Assembly: GCA_052174475.1 (NCBI GenBank)
Contig: JBQMRO010000061.1
Span: 248,001 to 312,000, forward strand
Length of the DNA: 64,000 bases
Direction of reading: 5' to 3'
From: Arsenophonus sp052174475
GTDB taxonomy: Bacteria > Pseudomonadota > Gammaproteobacteria > Enterobacterales > Enterobacteriaceae
Below, one piece after another: positions 10,725-21,083 of the stretch; within the stretch, counting starts at the first letter, position 1; every line of letters starts with the position of its first letter. The translations under genes and the position numbers were made by a program. The notes beneath the pieces were generated by a model that saw nothing but the letters and a program-made list of their open reading frames with translations, was not told the origin of the DNA and did not search any database.

Positions 10725-11117
10725 TTAACGTTTAGAGTATTGTGGGCGGCGACGTGCTTTACGTAATCCCACTTTCTTACGCTCAACAGAACGTGCATCG
10801 CGAGTAACAAACCCAGCTTTACGTAGTTCTAAACGTAATGTTTCGTCATATCCCATCAATGCACGTGTAATACCATGACGAATTGCACCTGCTTGACCAG
10901 AAATGCCACCACCTTTAACGGTTATATATAAATCTAGTTTCTGCAACATATCAACCAACTCTAATGGTTGGCGAACAACCATTCGCGCTGTTTTGCGGCC
11001 AAAATATTCCTCTAGGCTACGTTGATTAATGGTAATATTACCACTACCTGTCTTAATAAAGACACGTGCGGAAGAGCTTTTACGTCGACCAGTGCCGTAG
11101 TATTGATTTTCTGCCAT
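10725..11117 (-). CDS. rpsI: 30S ribosomal protein S9
   Basis: Small-subunit protein S9, whose C-terminal tail reaches the P site and contacts the tRNA anticodon stem. 130 residues, the standard length. Visible hallmarks are QYYGTGRRKSSSARVF at the start, the central TVKGGGISGQAGAIRHGI region, and the basic tail ending RRRPQYSKR. It follows rplM by 17 bases, the conserved two-gene operon, and ends at a clear terminator. Confidence 0.97.
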   Translation of the reverse strand: MAENQYYGTGRRKSSSARVFIKTGSGNITINQRSLEEYFGRKTARMVVRQPLELVDMLQKLDLYITVKGGGISGQAGAIRHGITRALMGYDETLRLELRKAGFVTRDARSVERKKVGLRKARRRPQYSKR

Positions 11118-11134
11118 TGTCTAATCCATCTTGA

Positions 11135-11563
11135 TTAAATATCAAGAACATGCGGCTGCTGTGCCGCGTGGTTATGATTACTACCCGCATAAACTTTCAT
11201 CTTACGGTACATCGCACGACCAAGAGGTCCTTTTGGTAACATACCTTTAACTGCAATTTCAATCACTCGTTCAGAGTGCCTGGCAATCATTTCTTCGAAG
11301 GTCGCTTGTTTGATACCACCGATATAACCAGTATGCCGATAGTAGATTTTATCTTCACGCTTGTTACCAGTAACAGCAATTTTTTTTGCATTAACAATAA
11401 TAATATAATCACCCGTATCGACATACGGAGTATATTCCGCTTTATGTTTGCCGCGTAAACGATGAGCAACTTCAGTTGCAAGACGGCCTAAAATTTTTCC
11501 ATCTGCGTCAACAACGTACCAGTTGCGCTTTACGGTTTCTGGTTTAGCTGTAAAAGTTTTCAT
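11135..11563 (-). CDS. rplM: 50S ribosomal protein L13
   Basis: Early-assembling large-subunit protein L13. The start MKTFTAKPETVKRNWYVVDA fixes the N-terminus at 11563, although the frame is open another 25 codons upstream. 142 residues, as in E. coli. Conserved segments include LGRLATEVAHRLRGKHKAEYTP, DTGDYIIIVNA and GMLPKGPLGRAMYRKMKVYAG. First gene of rplM-rpsI. Upstream is only a short spacer and the zapE remnant, so a promoter should lie between 11565 and 11790. Confidence 0.96.
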   Translation of the reverse strand: MKTFTAKPETVKRNWYVVDADGKILGRLATEVAHRLRGKHKAEYTPYVDTGDYIIIVNAKKIAVTGNKREDKIYYRHTGYIGGIKQATFEEMIARHSERVIEIAVKGMLPKGPLGRAMYRKMKVYAGSNHNHAAQQPHVLDI

Positions 11564-11730
11564 TAAACTTACCATATATAAGTTATATGTTAGCGAATAC
11601 TCATATTTTATAAAAAATACTTCAGCATATTCATGCATGTTATATCTAGTGAATTCTTACCCTATTTAAATAGTTAAAATTGATATTAATACAAGATTTT
11701 TAGAAAAAAACTTATTTTAACGTGGGGTTT

Positions 11731-11761
11731 ATAATAAGGATTATAGAGAAATTTTTGTCAA
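11731..11761 (-). promoter_or_regulatory. Possible sigma70 promoter for rplM-rpsI
   Basis: Reading the minus strand, TTGACA (11756-11761) is followed by two candidate -10 boxes: TATAAT (11740-11745), which is too close, and TATTAT (11731-11736), with a spacer of about 19 bases. The position suits rplM, but the AT-rich background makes chance matches common. Confidence 0.35.
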
Positions 11762-11789
11762 AAATCGACACAAAAATAAATTTTTTATC

Positions 11790-12070
11790 TAATCAAGTTA
11801 TATGAGGTAATTTTAGGTATTATTCACTCTGTATTTCTTGCAATTTTGATAAACAATATTCATATTAAAAACGTAATAAATACTCTTGATAAAGCTTATC
11901 CAATGCTATCTCAGCATTAATAATCAACTTAATTTTCGCTCATAAAATTTGTCAAACAGAGTGAAAAAAAACATCTAGCACATCTTCATGGATCTCTGAT
12001 ATAATCAATTATTATACTGTACATACAGCATAATAATCTGTTGCTAACATAATATAGTTATTTAAAGCAT
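11790..12070 (-). pseudogene. zapE: zapE remnant, C-terminal part only
   Basis: The minus strand reads AKIKLIINAEIALDKLYQE, then a broken YEYCLSKLQEIQSE-stop-YLKL. This matches the C-terminus of the AFG1-type cell-division ATPase ZapE (VKLTVSAEVPMFEIYQGE, then CLSRLQEMQSEEYLKRE). In E. coli zapE precedes rplM in the same direction, so the position is syntenic. Only about the last 90 codons are recognisable; the ATPase core is gone, and an IS256-like remnant begins just upstream. Confidence 0.7.
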
Positions 12071-12092
12071 CATCTGAAGATGATGCTTTAAA
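12061..12092. other. Long perfect inverted repeat (orphan hairpin)
   Basis: TTTAAAGCATCATCT and its exact reverse complement are separated by two bases: a 15-base-pair stem. It overlaps the zapE debris and sits about 50 bases from the IS256-like remnant. It could be a leftover terminator or part of an unidentified small element. No gene is visible beside it. Confidence 0.6.
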
Positions 12093-12139
12093 TTTAATCT
12101 AAAAGATACTTTTTGTGGCATGAATGAATTGCTCGCATA

Positions 12140-13560
12140 GTACGAAAGTCACTAGTCAATCCACTTCATAACGATCAAGCTATATTCCATTTTGATGTTT
12201 CATAAATCTGTTTTCCATCCCTAAATTAGGTGTTGGTTTACCCACCAGGTTAGCAGATCAACTCACATTAGCTAGTTACAGGTTTTTTGAGTAGATAACT
12301 GTAGCAGTTCAGATATCCCATTAAAATGATTGCTTTCCTCTAACAACAGTGCTTCGCACGCCATATTCATGGCTCTTACTATCACAAGAGCCGATTCAAT
12401 CAGATTCGTTGTTTTTATTTAACTCCTCCCCAGTGCGATGACGGAAAGGAATGGAATCTCCAATCATTCCATTCTTCTTGATCTTTCTCCAACTTCTTCA
12501 TCGATGCAGGATGCTAGCTAAAACCCACTTGGCAATAAAGCAATATTGCTAGGCACGGCCACCTACCCAACGCTTTTGGAGTAGTACACAAAACAGCTAA
12601 TGTGTTAACGATTTACTTCCAAAAATCATCCAATCGAAAGTTAAAGTTAAGCTGCAATAGGCTCTGCCTAACAAAGAGCCGTGATGCTGCTAACAAAACC
12701 TTTAATGCTCCATTACATTCAAAAAACCAATGGAACGCTATCTATTCCAGATAGCAAGCTTTGGAAATATTGTCAAGTCACAAAATCGAAGGGGGATTAG
12801 AAGTTAAAGCCCAGTCGCTTCTGACTATCGATGAGCATCTTCTAGCACAATGAGCTCATTACATCTATAATCAGCACCGACACTTTGACCAAAGTAGGAA
12901 AAGGCGATCAGCTTGCCTGATAGGACGGCATATGCCTTTAACACAAATAAACAAACGTTAGGGTACCGCTAAATCACCAAGACACCCATTGTTTATCACT
13001 CTTCAAGCTATTACTATATCAGTCTGGCTGATAGAAATTCCAGAGAGGTATCATGTGGTTTTTATTAAAAAATGCCACAGGCAAGGCTTCATGAAAATCA
13101 CTGATTAATAATGCCTCCTTCCTTTCACGTACAATCCATACTAAGAGCTCTTTAGCTTTTTTCACGTTTCAGATAAGGCAGTAAAGCAATGAGCTGTTAA
13201 ATAATATTCTATTGCCGCTACGATCCCATTTTAACCTTAGGCACTTTAATCTCAAAATCATCCATACCAGTGAATAATTTGCTATATCAAAAACCGTTAA
13301 GATCGATAGTATTGCCGTCTGTCGGCAAGGGGGTGTTTACCATCATCTTCTTACAGCCATGGTTTCGAATACCTACTCAACAGCAGTGCTATCATCTGCC
13401 TGGCTCATATCATTACGGATAAATCCATGTAATGGATGAGGTAATATTTAGTTTCACGGATACCTGCAGAATATACTTTTAATGGCATATTATCTCTTTG
13501 ATGTTAAAATCATCCAGGAAATCAATCAGCCAGAACATACACGTCAGTATCCTTTAAAAT
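12140..13560 (-). mobile_element. IS256-like element, near full-length but dead
   Basis: About 1.4 kb. On the minus strand the transposase C-terminal end lies near 12150-12250 (a segment equivalent to FKDGEQIYE), the middle near 12480-13100, and the N-terminal region near 13250-13500. All three reading frames are riddled with stops. The same sequence occurs at 4.9, 17.4, 24.1, 52.1, 53.8 and 58.8 kb. Confidence 0.65.
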
Positions 13561-13639
13561 TCCATACATAAAAATAAGCATAACTCATAGTACGATAATT
13601 AATCTCAAGGTAGGAATTTATTAGTTATCTTATTAAAAG

Positions 13640-14650
13640 TTTCTGCTTTTCCTCGTAGAGGAATTTATAGTTACGTCTGTATTTCAATTATTGCGATTTT
13701 AAAGAATCTTCTTCAGGTCAGATCATTCGATAAATAAAACGATTCCATACCATGGAATCTACTTACCTATCCTTTTAATCAGCTGATATAATTGTCCATA
13801 TTTTATATATGGAATTCCTTACTAATAATTCTCTGAATACCTAGCTCTATTAGACTATAGTGACTAATTTTATTATCGCTAGCAAACAATTTCATACTAT
13901 TTACCATTAATCAAAACGAAGGCGTGGAATCTTATTAATGATTATCTCAAGAAAACAGTTAATACACTCTGCATCAGATTCTTCAAGAATCTGATTCTTT
14001 ATATGATACCACTTTTATTAATATTCGCCAATTAACATCGCAATTCTTTCTTTTCTTTTATCTCTTCCTCTATCGCATTTTCTAGCTTTTTTATGCAAGG
14101 AGCAATGGTCTCCCTTTAAAGGATTATAAGAAATGCTTCCTGGATTTCAATAATAGCACTTAGTGTATTTAAGTTAGCTGTCGCTCTTTGAAGCAAGAAA
14201 GCGGTGACTCAATTTAAACGCTGCTTTAAATCAAAATCTATTTGTTTTGCTGACTCCTATAAACTCAAGCTATTCAATATACATCGCAGATAAGTAAACA
14301 ACTTATTCTTGTGATGTAGTTTCGACATCAAAGTTCCTAATAAAATTATTAAATATTTCTTGCAATCAGGGATTTTATAACAATATCGCTGAACCCTAAT
14401 GAATTCCTCAATAGGAAATATCTTCATTGTAATAATATGGGTAGGATAAAGTAGAATGAGTTGATTCAATGCATGAATCGAGATTATCTAATAGATTATC
14501 ACTGAACTAACTAATGAAATATAGATTTATGTTAGTATAGAGTGAGGAAAGAATTTCTTTGATCTGTATAACTATTTGCTTTTTCATGTTAACCGTTCCT
14601 GTAGAATTCCTTCTACAGAATAATGAATTTTTACTAAAAATCTTTGTTAA
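13640..14650 (-). mobile_element. IS1595-like element, decayed copy 3
   Basis: About 1 kb, homologous along its length to the copies at 0, 23.1, 46.0 and 52.8 kb. The minus-strand piece at 14257-14469 reads MSKLHHKNKLFTYLRCILNSL, the counterpart of the KDKW region in copy 2. Disrupted throughout. Confidence 0.65.
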
Positions 14651-14689
14651 GATAACCTAATGTTAGAAATTTTCAAAATGGCTCAAAAT

Positions 14690-15440
14690 AAATCTCCTGA
14701 AAATGAAAAACCGAGTAAAATAGTACTCAGATTATTAACATCCTCGAAGCAGCGTAGCTGTTGCGACGGTATTACACCGTAGTTATGTGTTATGCTCTTA
14801 AAATAAAAGTGGCTCGAAGAGGGGGTCTTCGTTCTTAGCGAGGCGCTATTATCCGGCTTATGAATTACAGGGATGACCTGATAAATCCCAGTGTTCTTTT
14901 CTGCTCTTTGGCATGCATCTTCTCTATGAATCACTAGTGGCATTACCTGAAGAAATAGTACGGATGTTACTGTAAACTGCACTTTGCTAAAAATATGAAA
15001 GGGCGACGTGCATAATGTAAAAATGTTTCGGCTGTCCATTACCTTAAATGCCTACTGATTATCCGCGTAAAATTGCGGCTTTCTTAATAGAAAGGTTATA
15101 CATGAATTACTATTACCCGCACTATAAGCAGTACTGGTAGTGGCTTCCTTTATGCAAGGAAGAGATGATTGGACACTATATTAGCTATATTCTCCATCTA
15201 GATATTTTAATATGGTATTGCTATGGTTTCTTGTCGAATTGTAAACGAGGTACACCTTATACCGAGGGTGTATAAGACACTGAAGATAATGGCATACAAA
15301 AAACTAGAAAAACCAGGATTTGCTGTTTTGATGAAAAGATTCCTAGGTGCAAGCTCTGTATAAATACATTCTGTATGACAACAGCATATTTTTGTCAATG
15401 CTTCAGCTTATTAAGCAGGTAACGGAATTGTTACCAGAAA
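14690..15440. repeat. Unidentified repeat family, copy A
   Basis: Shares long degenerate similarity with the reverse complement of about 50380-51000. For example, a segment near 15290-15380 ending with a copy of TACAGAATGTATTTATAC (reverse strand) corresponds to ACAGAATACATTTATACG at 50415. Another shared stretch includes GGATGTTACTG and GCAGTACTGG. Both copies sit among IS remnants, so it is probably a further mobile element. I do not recognise its protein. Minus-strand open pieces at 14683-15039 and 15207-15398 match nothing I know. Confidence 0.45.
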
Positions 15441-15589
15441 AATGTATAAAATAGAAACCAATAGTTATTAAGGTAAATATAGAGTTAATATCTCTAAATT
15501 ATCGTTTTAAATTTAAAGAGTACACACTACGATAAAATTTTTATTTATAAATAAACTAACAGTAGATCGATTATTTTTGCTTTTAGCAA

Positions 15590-16060
15590 AAATAGATAAC
15601 TCTCTTTCATTTCTTAAAGAGCGATTCAATATCTTAATCATCAAAACTAAGATCGCAACAAATATCTCGATACTTCTTCTTACATAATCTTAACCGAGCA
15701 TATCCATGCTATCCATCATATTTTACAGATAAAAGCAAAAAAAATGACGGATCGTCTTTTTGATCTATATAAACATTCAGCTCCAGAAAACAGAAATTTA
15801 CCATTTGTGTAAAGAGAGCTTGCTATAAAAACTGACTTAATCCACCGATATACCCTCAAACGAATGCTATACGGTCAAGCGGTTTAATCGTCGCATAGAT
15901 GATAGATTGCAAAGTAATCATTTTAATTCTACTCAAGAGCTTGAGATTACTCTGCATCAATATGTTTAGCTACATAATTAGAAATTACCTCAATCAATAT
16001 TGATTAGTAAAACTCTATTTTAGTCTATGAAAGATTCATTTAAAGTTAAATCTTAATTAT
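15590..16060 (+). mobile_element. IS481-like transposase remnant, copy 2
   Basis: Homologue of the remnant at 1215-1800. The plus strand reads FTDRLFDLYKHSAPENRN near 15745-15800, then a HRYTLKRMLYGQ-like region where PQTNGMVERFN would be, then a C-terminal LHQYV-like segment near 15950-15970. Broken by stops. It ends about 220 bases before mdh. Confidence 0.6.
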
Positions 16061-16284
16061 TTAAAAAAACATTCTATTCCCTTGGATCTGATACCTTAAA
16101 TCAATATTAAAAAACTACTTCTTATCTTATTAAGATAAGAATTTTATTTAAAATGAAAGAAAATTTATAAATTTATTTGTAATAAAAATTAATCGTAATT
16201 AATAGACTGTATTATGAATAACGTACGATAATACGTTAAAAGTTTTAAAATATTTCGAAGTCTTACATATAAAGGAATATTAAC

Positions 16285-17244
16285 ATGAAATTAGTTATTC
16301 TCGGAGCAGCAGGTGGTATTGGACAAGCACTTGCACTCCTTCTTAAAAACCAACTTCCATCAGGCTCAAACCTTTCTCTTTATGATATTGCTCCTGTAAC
16401 CCCTGGTGTTGCTAAAGATTTAAGCCATATTCCAACGGATGTAAAAGTAATTGGTTTTACTGGTAAAAATCCAACACCTGCGCTTGACGGTGCTGATGTA
16501 GTATTAATTTCGGCAGGTGTTGCCAGAAAACTGGGCATGGATCGCTCAGATTTGTTTAATGTCAATGCCAGTATAGTTCGTGATCTGATTGAAAAAGTTG
16601 CTCAGACCTGTCCTAATGCGTTAATTGGTATTATAACTAATCCAATTAATAGCATAGTTCCGATAGCAGCAGAAGTATTAAAAAAGGCTGGCGTGTATGA
16701 TAGAAATCGACTATTTGGGATAACAACTTTAGATATCATTCGCTCTAATACTTTTGTTGCTGAATTAAAAGGTAAAAAACCTCAAGAAATTGAAGTGATG
16801 GTTATTGGGGGTCATTCTAGCGTAACAATCCTACCGTTACTTTTTCAAATTCCAAATGTTAGCTTTACCGAGACGGAAGCCGAGAAGTTAATTAAGCGTA
16901 TTCAAAATGCTGGTACTGAAGTTCTTGAAGAAAAAGCTTCTGGCGGATCGGCGACACTTTCTATGGGTCAAGCAGCTGCACGATTTGGTTTATCATTAAT
17001 TAACGCTTTAAATGGTAAAGAAAATATAATCGAGTGTGCATATGTGGAAAGTGATGGTGAATATGCTCGTTTTTTTTCTCAGCCAATACGTTTAAGTAAA
17101 AACGGAATTGAAGAAAGATTACCGATTAATATCATTAATAAATTTGAAAAAAATAAATTAAGAAATATGTTAGAGATACTAAATAAAGATATTAAATTAG
17201 GCGAAGATTTTATTAAAAATAAATATTTTAACTTCATTAAATAA
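16285..17244 (+). CDS. mdh: Malate dehydrogenase (NAD)
   Basis: Interconverts malate and oxaloacetate in the TCA cycle. The Rossmann motif GAAGGIGQ begins at residue 7. Substrate-binding arginines appear in SAGVARKLGMDRSD and LDIIRSNTF, and the catalytic His in IGGHSSVTILPLL at about residue 177. 319 residues against 312 in E. coli; the lysine- and asparagine-rich C-terminal end (DFIKNKYFNFIK) is longer and typical of AT drift. AAAGGAA lies 8 bases before the ATG. The gene stands alone between an IS481-like remnant and an IS256-like remnant; argR, its usual neighbour, is not recognisable. Gly-to-Ser next to the catalytic His (HSG to HSS) is a mild departure from E. coli. Confidence 0.96.
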   Translation: MKLVILGAAGGIGQALALLLKNQLPSGSNLSLYDIAPVTPGVAKDLSHIPTDVKVIGFTGKNPTPALDGADVVLISAGVARKLGMDRSDLFNVNASIVRDLIEKVAQTCPNALIGIITNPINSIVPIAAEVLKKAGVYDRNRLFGITTLDIIRSNTFVAELKGKKPQEIEVMVIGGHSSVTILPLLFQIPNVSFTETEAEKLIKRIQNAGTEVLEEKASGGSATLSMGQAAARFGLSLINALNGKENIIECAYVESDGEYARFFSQPIRLSKNGIEERLPINIINKFEKNKLRNMLEILNKDIKLGEDFIKNKYFNFIK

Positions 17245-17314
17245 TAAACACAGGTATGCGTTTACAGTTTATTTATAATTTATTCGTTATTTTTAGTAGG
17301 CCGATAAATATTTT

Positions 17315-17348
17315 ATTCTAATAATTCTAATAATTCTAATAATTCTAA
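17315..17348. repeat. Nonanucleotide tandem repeat (ATTCTAATA)x3.8
   Basis: Three full perfect copies and a partial fourth, about 70 bases after mdh and just before an IS256-like remnant. Confidence 0.85.
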
Positions 17349-17364
17349 GTTATCCTGATTTCTC

Positions 17365-18770
17365 GTGTATGGAGTTTTTCAAAGATAGTGGTGTATCATC
17401 CTGCCTGATTGATTTTCTGGACGATTTTAAGATCAAAGAAATTATATACTATTAAAAGTATGTCATATATATCCGCAAAATAAGATATTGCCCTGATTCA
17501 TTGTATGAACAAATTCGTAACGTTTTCGTGAGTTGATAAGATCGTTATTGAGGCTTAGCTCAACTCGAAGCCACGGTTGCAACAATATTTTCAACGCCGC
17601 TTGTTGACGGGTGTCGCACAACCCGCTGACCGTAACGGTTATTTACCACAGCAAACTATGCAAACGGATATTTATGATGTTGAGATTAAAATCTCTAAGG
17701 TTAAAAACCACAGCAAAACAGAATATCCTTTAAGAACTTTTTGCTGCCTTATTTGAAGCGTGTAAAAAACGACGAAGAGTTGCTATCATGGTTGTATAGC
17801 TCTAAAGCATCTCTACCGGTTATTTTTACTAAGCCATGATGCCGATTCTAGATAAAAAAGTACATAATCTCTCTACTAGGTTATACCCAAAATCAGGATA
17901 TTGAAACAGCAATAACTTGAAGAGTATAGGCAATGGGTAGTTGCATGATTTAAGCGATACCTCTATGTTTATTTTTGTGCTGAATGCATATGCTGTTCTG
18001 TCAGGTAACCTGATCGCCTTTATCCTCTACTCATTATCTGCTGGACTGCACATGGACCTAAGGAGCTAGATTGCGATAGAAGACGCTTATCAAGACTCAG
18101 AAGCATAACTTACCTGAACTTCTAGGGGATAATCCCCCGCGAGCAGAGGACTTAACCGCATTTCTGGACTTGTTATAAGAGGAGACCAGACCGTGTCCTC
18201 ATTTGTTTTTAAAATGCAATGGCAAAGATATTCCTGAGCGCGCGGTATCAATGTTATTTAATACATAAAATAGCTAATATACTAGCTTAATTCCTAAAAG
18301 GCATGCAACACTTAAAGTTAAGGATGAGGCACTGGAACTTTGATTAACAAGAGAGCCGTGATGCCGCTAATAAAGCTCTTGATATCTTATTGACAAGATT
18401 TTTAGCGTATTCTTCAGCGATAAAGAAGCTGGAAAAGATCGAGAAAATAGCTGGCATTCTGTGGTTTCCCGGTAGTTGCACTGGGTTCATAAGAATGACG
18501 AATCCGATTAAATCGGCTTTTGCAGCAGTGTGAAGCTATGAAGCCAATGCGTGAAGTGCTGTTGCTTCAAGAAAAATAACCCTTCAATGGTATTAAGCTG
18601 TTCTCATATCTACTCAGAAAGTTGGAAGCAGAGCTCAGGGATTTTGATCTGTTTGACTCTATTGGTACTAAACAATAGGTCCAATTTAAAGATGGAGAAC
18701 AGATTTATGAAGCGTCAGAATGAAACGTAGCATGACCGATGTGTGCATCCAGATTTGTTAATAACTCTAT
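17365..18770 (+). mobile_element. IS256-like element, near full-length but dead
   Basis: The best plus-strand view of this family. The N-terminal part near 17600-17720 reads DRNGYLPQQTMQTDIYDVEIKISKV, matching the conserved R-N-G-Y and VEIKIPKVR region of IS256 transposases. A middle segment near 18410 reads AYSSAIKKLEKDREN. The end near 18680-18720 reads QFKDGEQIYEASE and is followed by the terminal AGATTTGTTAATAACT. Many stops; no functional frame. Confidence 0.7.
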
Positions 18771-19515
18771 TTTTAGAAAAATAGTGAAGTTTTCTTCAAT
18801 TTATTAGAAATATAAATATTTTAATTTTTATTTATTCAATATCATTTTATAGTAAAGATAAAAATCTCTAATTCACATTAATTCCTTAAAATTAATATTT
18901 CTTAAACAATTTATCTGATTTTAATAGGAAAATTACTTAATAAGTACAGTAGAAAGGAGAGTAATTTTTGTAAAAAATAAAAAAAAGAAATAGTCATAGA
19001 ACTTTATTCATAATTTTATGGTTAGGAGTTTATAAGGATTTTAAACAAAAAAGTTAAGTGTACCACACTATTTTAAAAATTAAATTTTAAGAATTAGATT
19101 CCACTTTACTACTAAAGTACTGCAAGAAATTAGAAAAATTCTATATCGCGAAATAACTCAAGGTATCAATCTTAATGGCTTGCAGAGAGGTTAAGAGCAA
19201 CCTTAAAAACTTTAGCAGTTTAAGGCAAAGCTGTTGAATACTAGATTCATTAGTAATCTATCTGAAGATATATTTAATATCTTATCATTAAATGATAAAT
19301 TTATTGATTATCGAAGCAAAGTAAAGTGGCAAGATGCTTTTTTATTTTAGTTGAAATTTTTAATGAATAAATAAAAAAAGAGCGTAAAAAAATTATTAAA
19401 TCTATCTTACAGGAAGAATTAAAAAATTTAATTAAGCTATATCAATTATTCTGAAGCAATATTCCTGGAAGCAGATAATTCTGAAACTGGACGGGATCTT
19501 TCAGAGAAGTTTTTC
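18771..19515. other. Gene-free stretch between IS remnant and ispB
   Basis: Contains broken plus-strand readings (for example VLQEIRKILYREITQGINLNGLQ near 19118-19185) that look like a decayed protein gene, but I cannot name it. Confidence 0.3.
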
Positions 19516-20487
19516 TTATGAGTGGCGTTGAACGGAAAGGTGAGCTAAGCTTATTAGCGCATCCTTGTAAGAAGTATTAGGTAAGATACCGACAGCTTTA
19601 ATTGCTTTATCAGCTTCTTCTCTAGCTCGGTTGCGAGTATATTTAAGAGAGCTACAGCGTTTCATAATAATTAATATTATACTGAGTAAATGACGCCCAT
19701 TACCTTTTTCTATTGAGTTACGAATAAGTGCGGATTCTTCTGCGGTGCCTTTTTTCATTGCATGAAGTAGAGGTAGTGTTAGTTTTCCTTCATCTAAATC
19801 ATCACCAATATTTTTGCCAAAAGTGGTACTATTTGTATCATAATCAAGAAGATCATCAATAAGTTGAAAAGCAGTACCAAGATAACGACCATAATCTCTT
19901 AAGGCTTGCTGTTGAGTTTCATTGGCACCTGATACGATTGCTGATGCATGTGTCGCTGCTTCAAATAGGCGTGCAGTTTTACTATATATTATTTGCATAT
20001 AAGTACTTTCGCTGATGTCTGGATTATTACAATTGATTAATTGTAAAACTTCACCTTCTGCAATAATATTTGTTGCATCAGACATTAGCTTTAAAACAGG
20101 CATAGAATCAAGCTCTATCATCATTTGAAATGATCGGGTATAGATGAAATCTCCTACTAATACACTGGCGGCGTTACCAAAAACAACATTAGCTGTTTTT
20201 TTACCGCGTCGCTGGATAGACTCATCTACTACATCATCATGTAGTAGGGATGCAGTATGAATAAATTCAACCAATGCTGCTATATTAATGTGCCTTTCTC
20301 TTTGATATCCTAAAGCTCTTCCTGCCAGGATAGCAATAATGGGACGAATTTTTTTTCCACCACCACTAATAATATAGTGACCTAGTTGATTAATGAGACA
20401 GACATCTGAATTTAATTGATTTAAGATTACTTTATTAACTGCTTTCATATCTTTTGCAGTTAGATTGATAATTGATTTTAAATTCAT
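19516..20487 (-). CDS. ispB: Octaprenyl diphosphate synthase
   Basis: Trans-polyprenyl synthase that builds the octaprenyl side chain of ubiquinone and menaquinone from FPP and IPP. Both aspartate-rich motifs are intact: LLHDDVVDES near residue 82 (DDxxD) and LIDDLLDYD near residue 212. The GGGKKIRP motif near residue 43 is also present. 323 residues, the same as E. coli. It is divergent from rplU, with about 270 bases between, the conserved arrangement. Retention together with mdh suggests that quinone-based respiration persists. Confidence 0.95.
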   Translation of the reverse strand: MNLKSIINLTAKDMKAVNKVILNQLNSDVCLINQLGHYIISGGGKKIRPIIAILAGRALGYQRERHINIAALVEFIHTASLLHDDVVDESIQRRGKKTANVVFGNAASVLVGDFIYTRSFQMMIELDSMPVLKLMSDATNIIAEGEVLQLINCNNPDISESTYMQIIYSKTARLFEAATHASAIVSGANETQQQALRDYGRYLGTAFQLIDDLLDYDTNSTTFGKNIGDDLDEGKLTLPLLHAMKKGTAEESALIRNSIEKGNGRHLLSIILIIMKRCSSLKYTRNRAREEADKAIKAVGILPNTSYKDALISLAHLSVQRHS

Positions 20488-20755
20488 TATATACTTTTAT
20501 AATACCTAAAAATAATATTTAGTTAAGTGATTATGTGTTGTTAATCTAACGATAATTGTACTGTAAAATTAATTACAAATGAACGGATATGGGAATAAAT
20601 CCACTTTAAAAAGTAGATTTTTATTACTAGATTGAATTTTAGGCTTGTCTTATCATACTTTTTCGCGTACAGTTTATAACTTATTGTAAATATTTATAAA
20701 AATAGCACTCTGAAATTTAAATATGCTAAGAAAGAGTGTATTAAGTGGAGTTTAT

Positions 20756-21064
20756 ATGTACGTGGTTTTTCAATGTGGTGGTAAACAACACAGAGTCAGT
20801 GAAGGCCAAACAGTTCGCCTGGAAAAATTAAATATTGCAACAGGTGAAATTGTTGAGTTCAATCAAATATTGATGATCGGCGACGGTGATGATATTAAAA
20901 TCGGCACCCCTGTCGTTGAAGGAATTAAAATTAAAGCTGAAGTTATTGTACATGGTCGTGGTGAAAAAATTAAAATTATTAAATTTCGGCGCCGTAAACA
21001 TAGCCGTAAACAACAGGGACACCGTCAATGGTTTACTGATATTAAAATTCTTGGTATTGCCTAA
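20756..21064 (+). CDS. rplU: 50S ribosomal protein L21
   Basis: Large-subunit protein binding 23S rRNA. The start is MYVVFQCGGKQHRVSEGQ, with GTGGAG just upstream; the frame is open for 11 further codons but those residues are not L21-like. 102 residues. The signature KIIKFRRRKHSRKQQGHRQWFTDIKI is intact. First gene of rplU-rpmA-obgE; yhbE, between rpmA and obgE in E. coli, is absent. Confidence 0.96.
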   Translation: MYVVFQCGGKQHRVSEGQTVRLEKLNIATGEIVEFNQILMIGDGDDIKIGTPVVEGIKIKAEVIVHGRGEKIKIIKFRRRKHSRKQQGHRQWFTDIKILGIA

Positions 21065-21083
21065 GAATTAGGAGAACAGATTA

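Noticed and set aside
12010..12040. LexA (SOS) box at CTGTACATACAG
   Set aside because: Spacing between CTGT and ACAG is four bases, not eight, and it lies within zapE debris.
14683..15039. 118-codon minus-strand ORF as a gene
   Set aside because: No recognisable homology or ribosome site, and the sequence belongs to a decayed repeat with a second disrupted copy.
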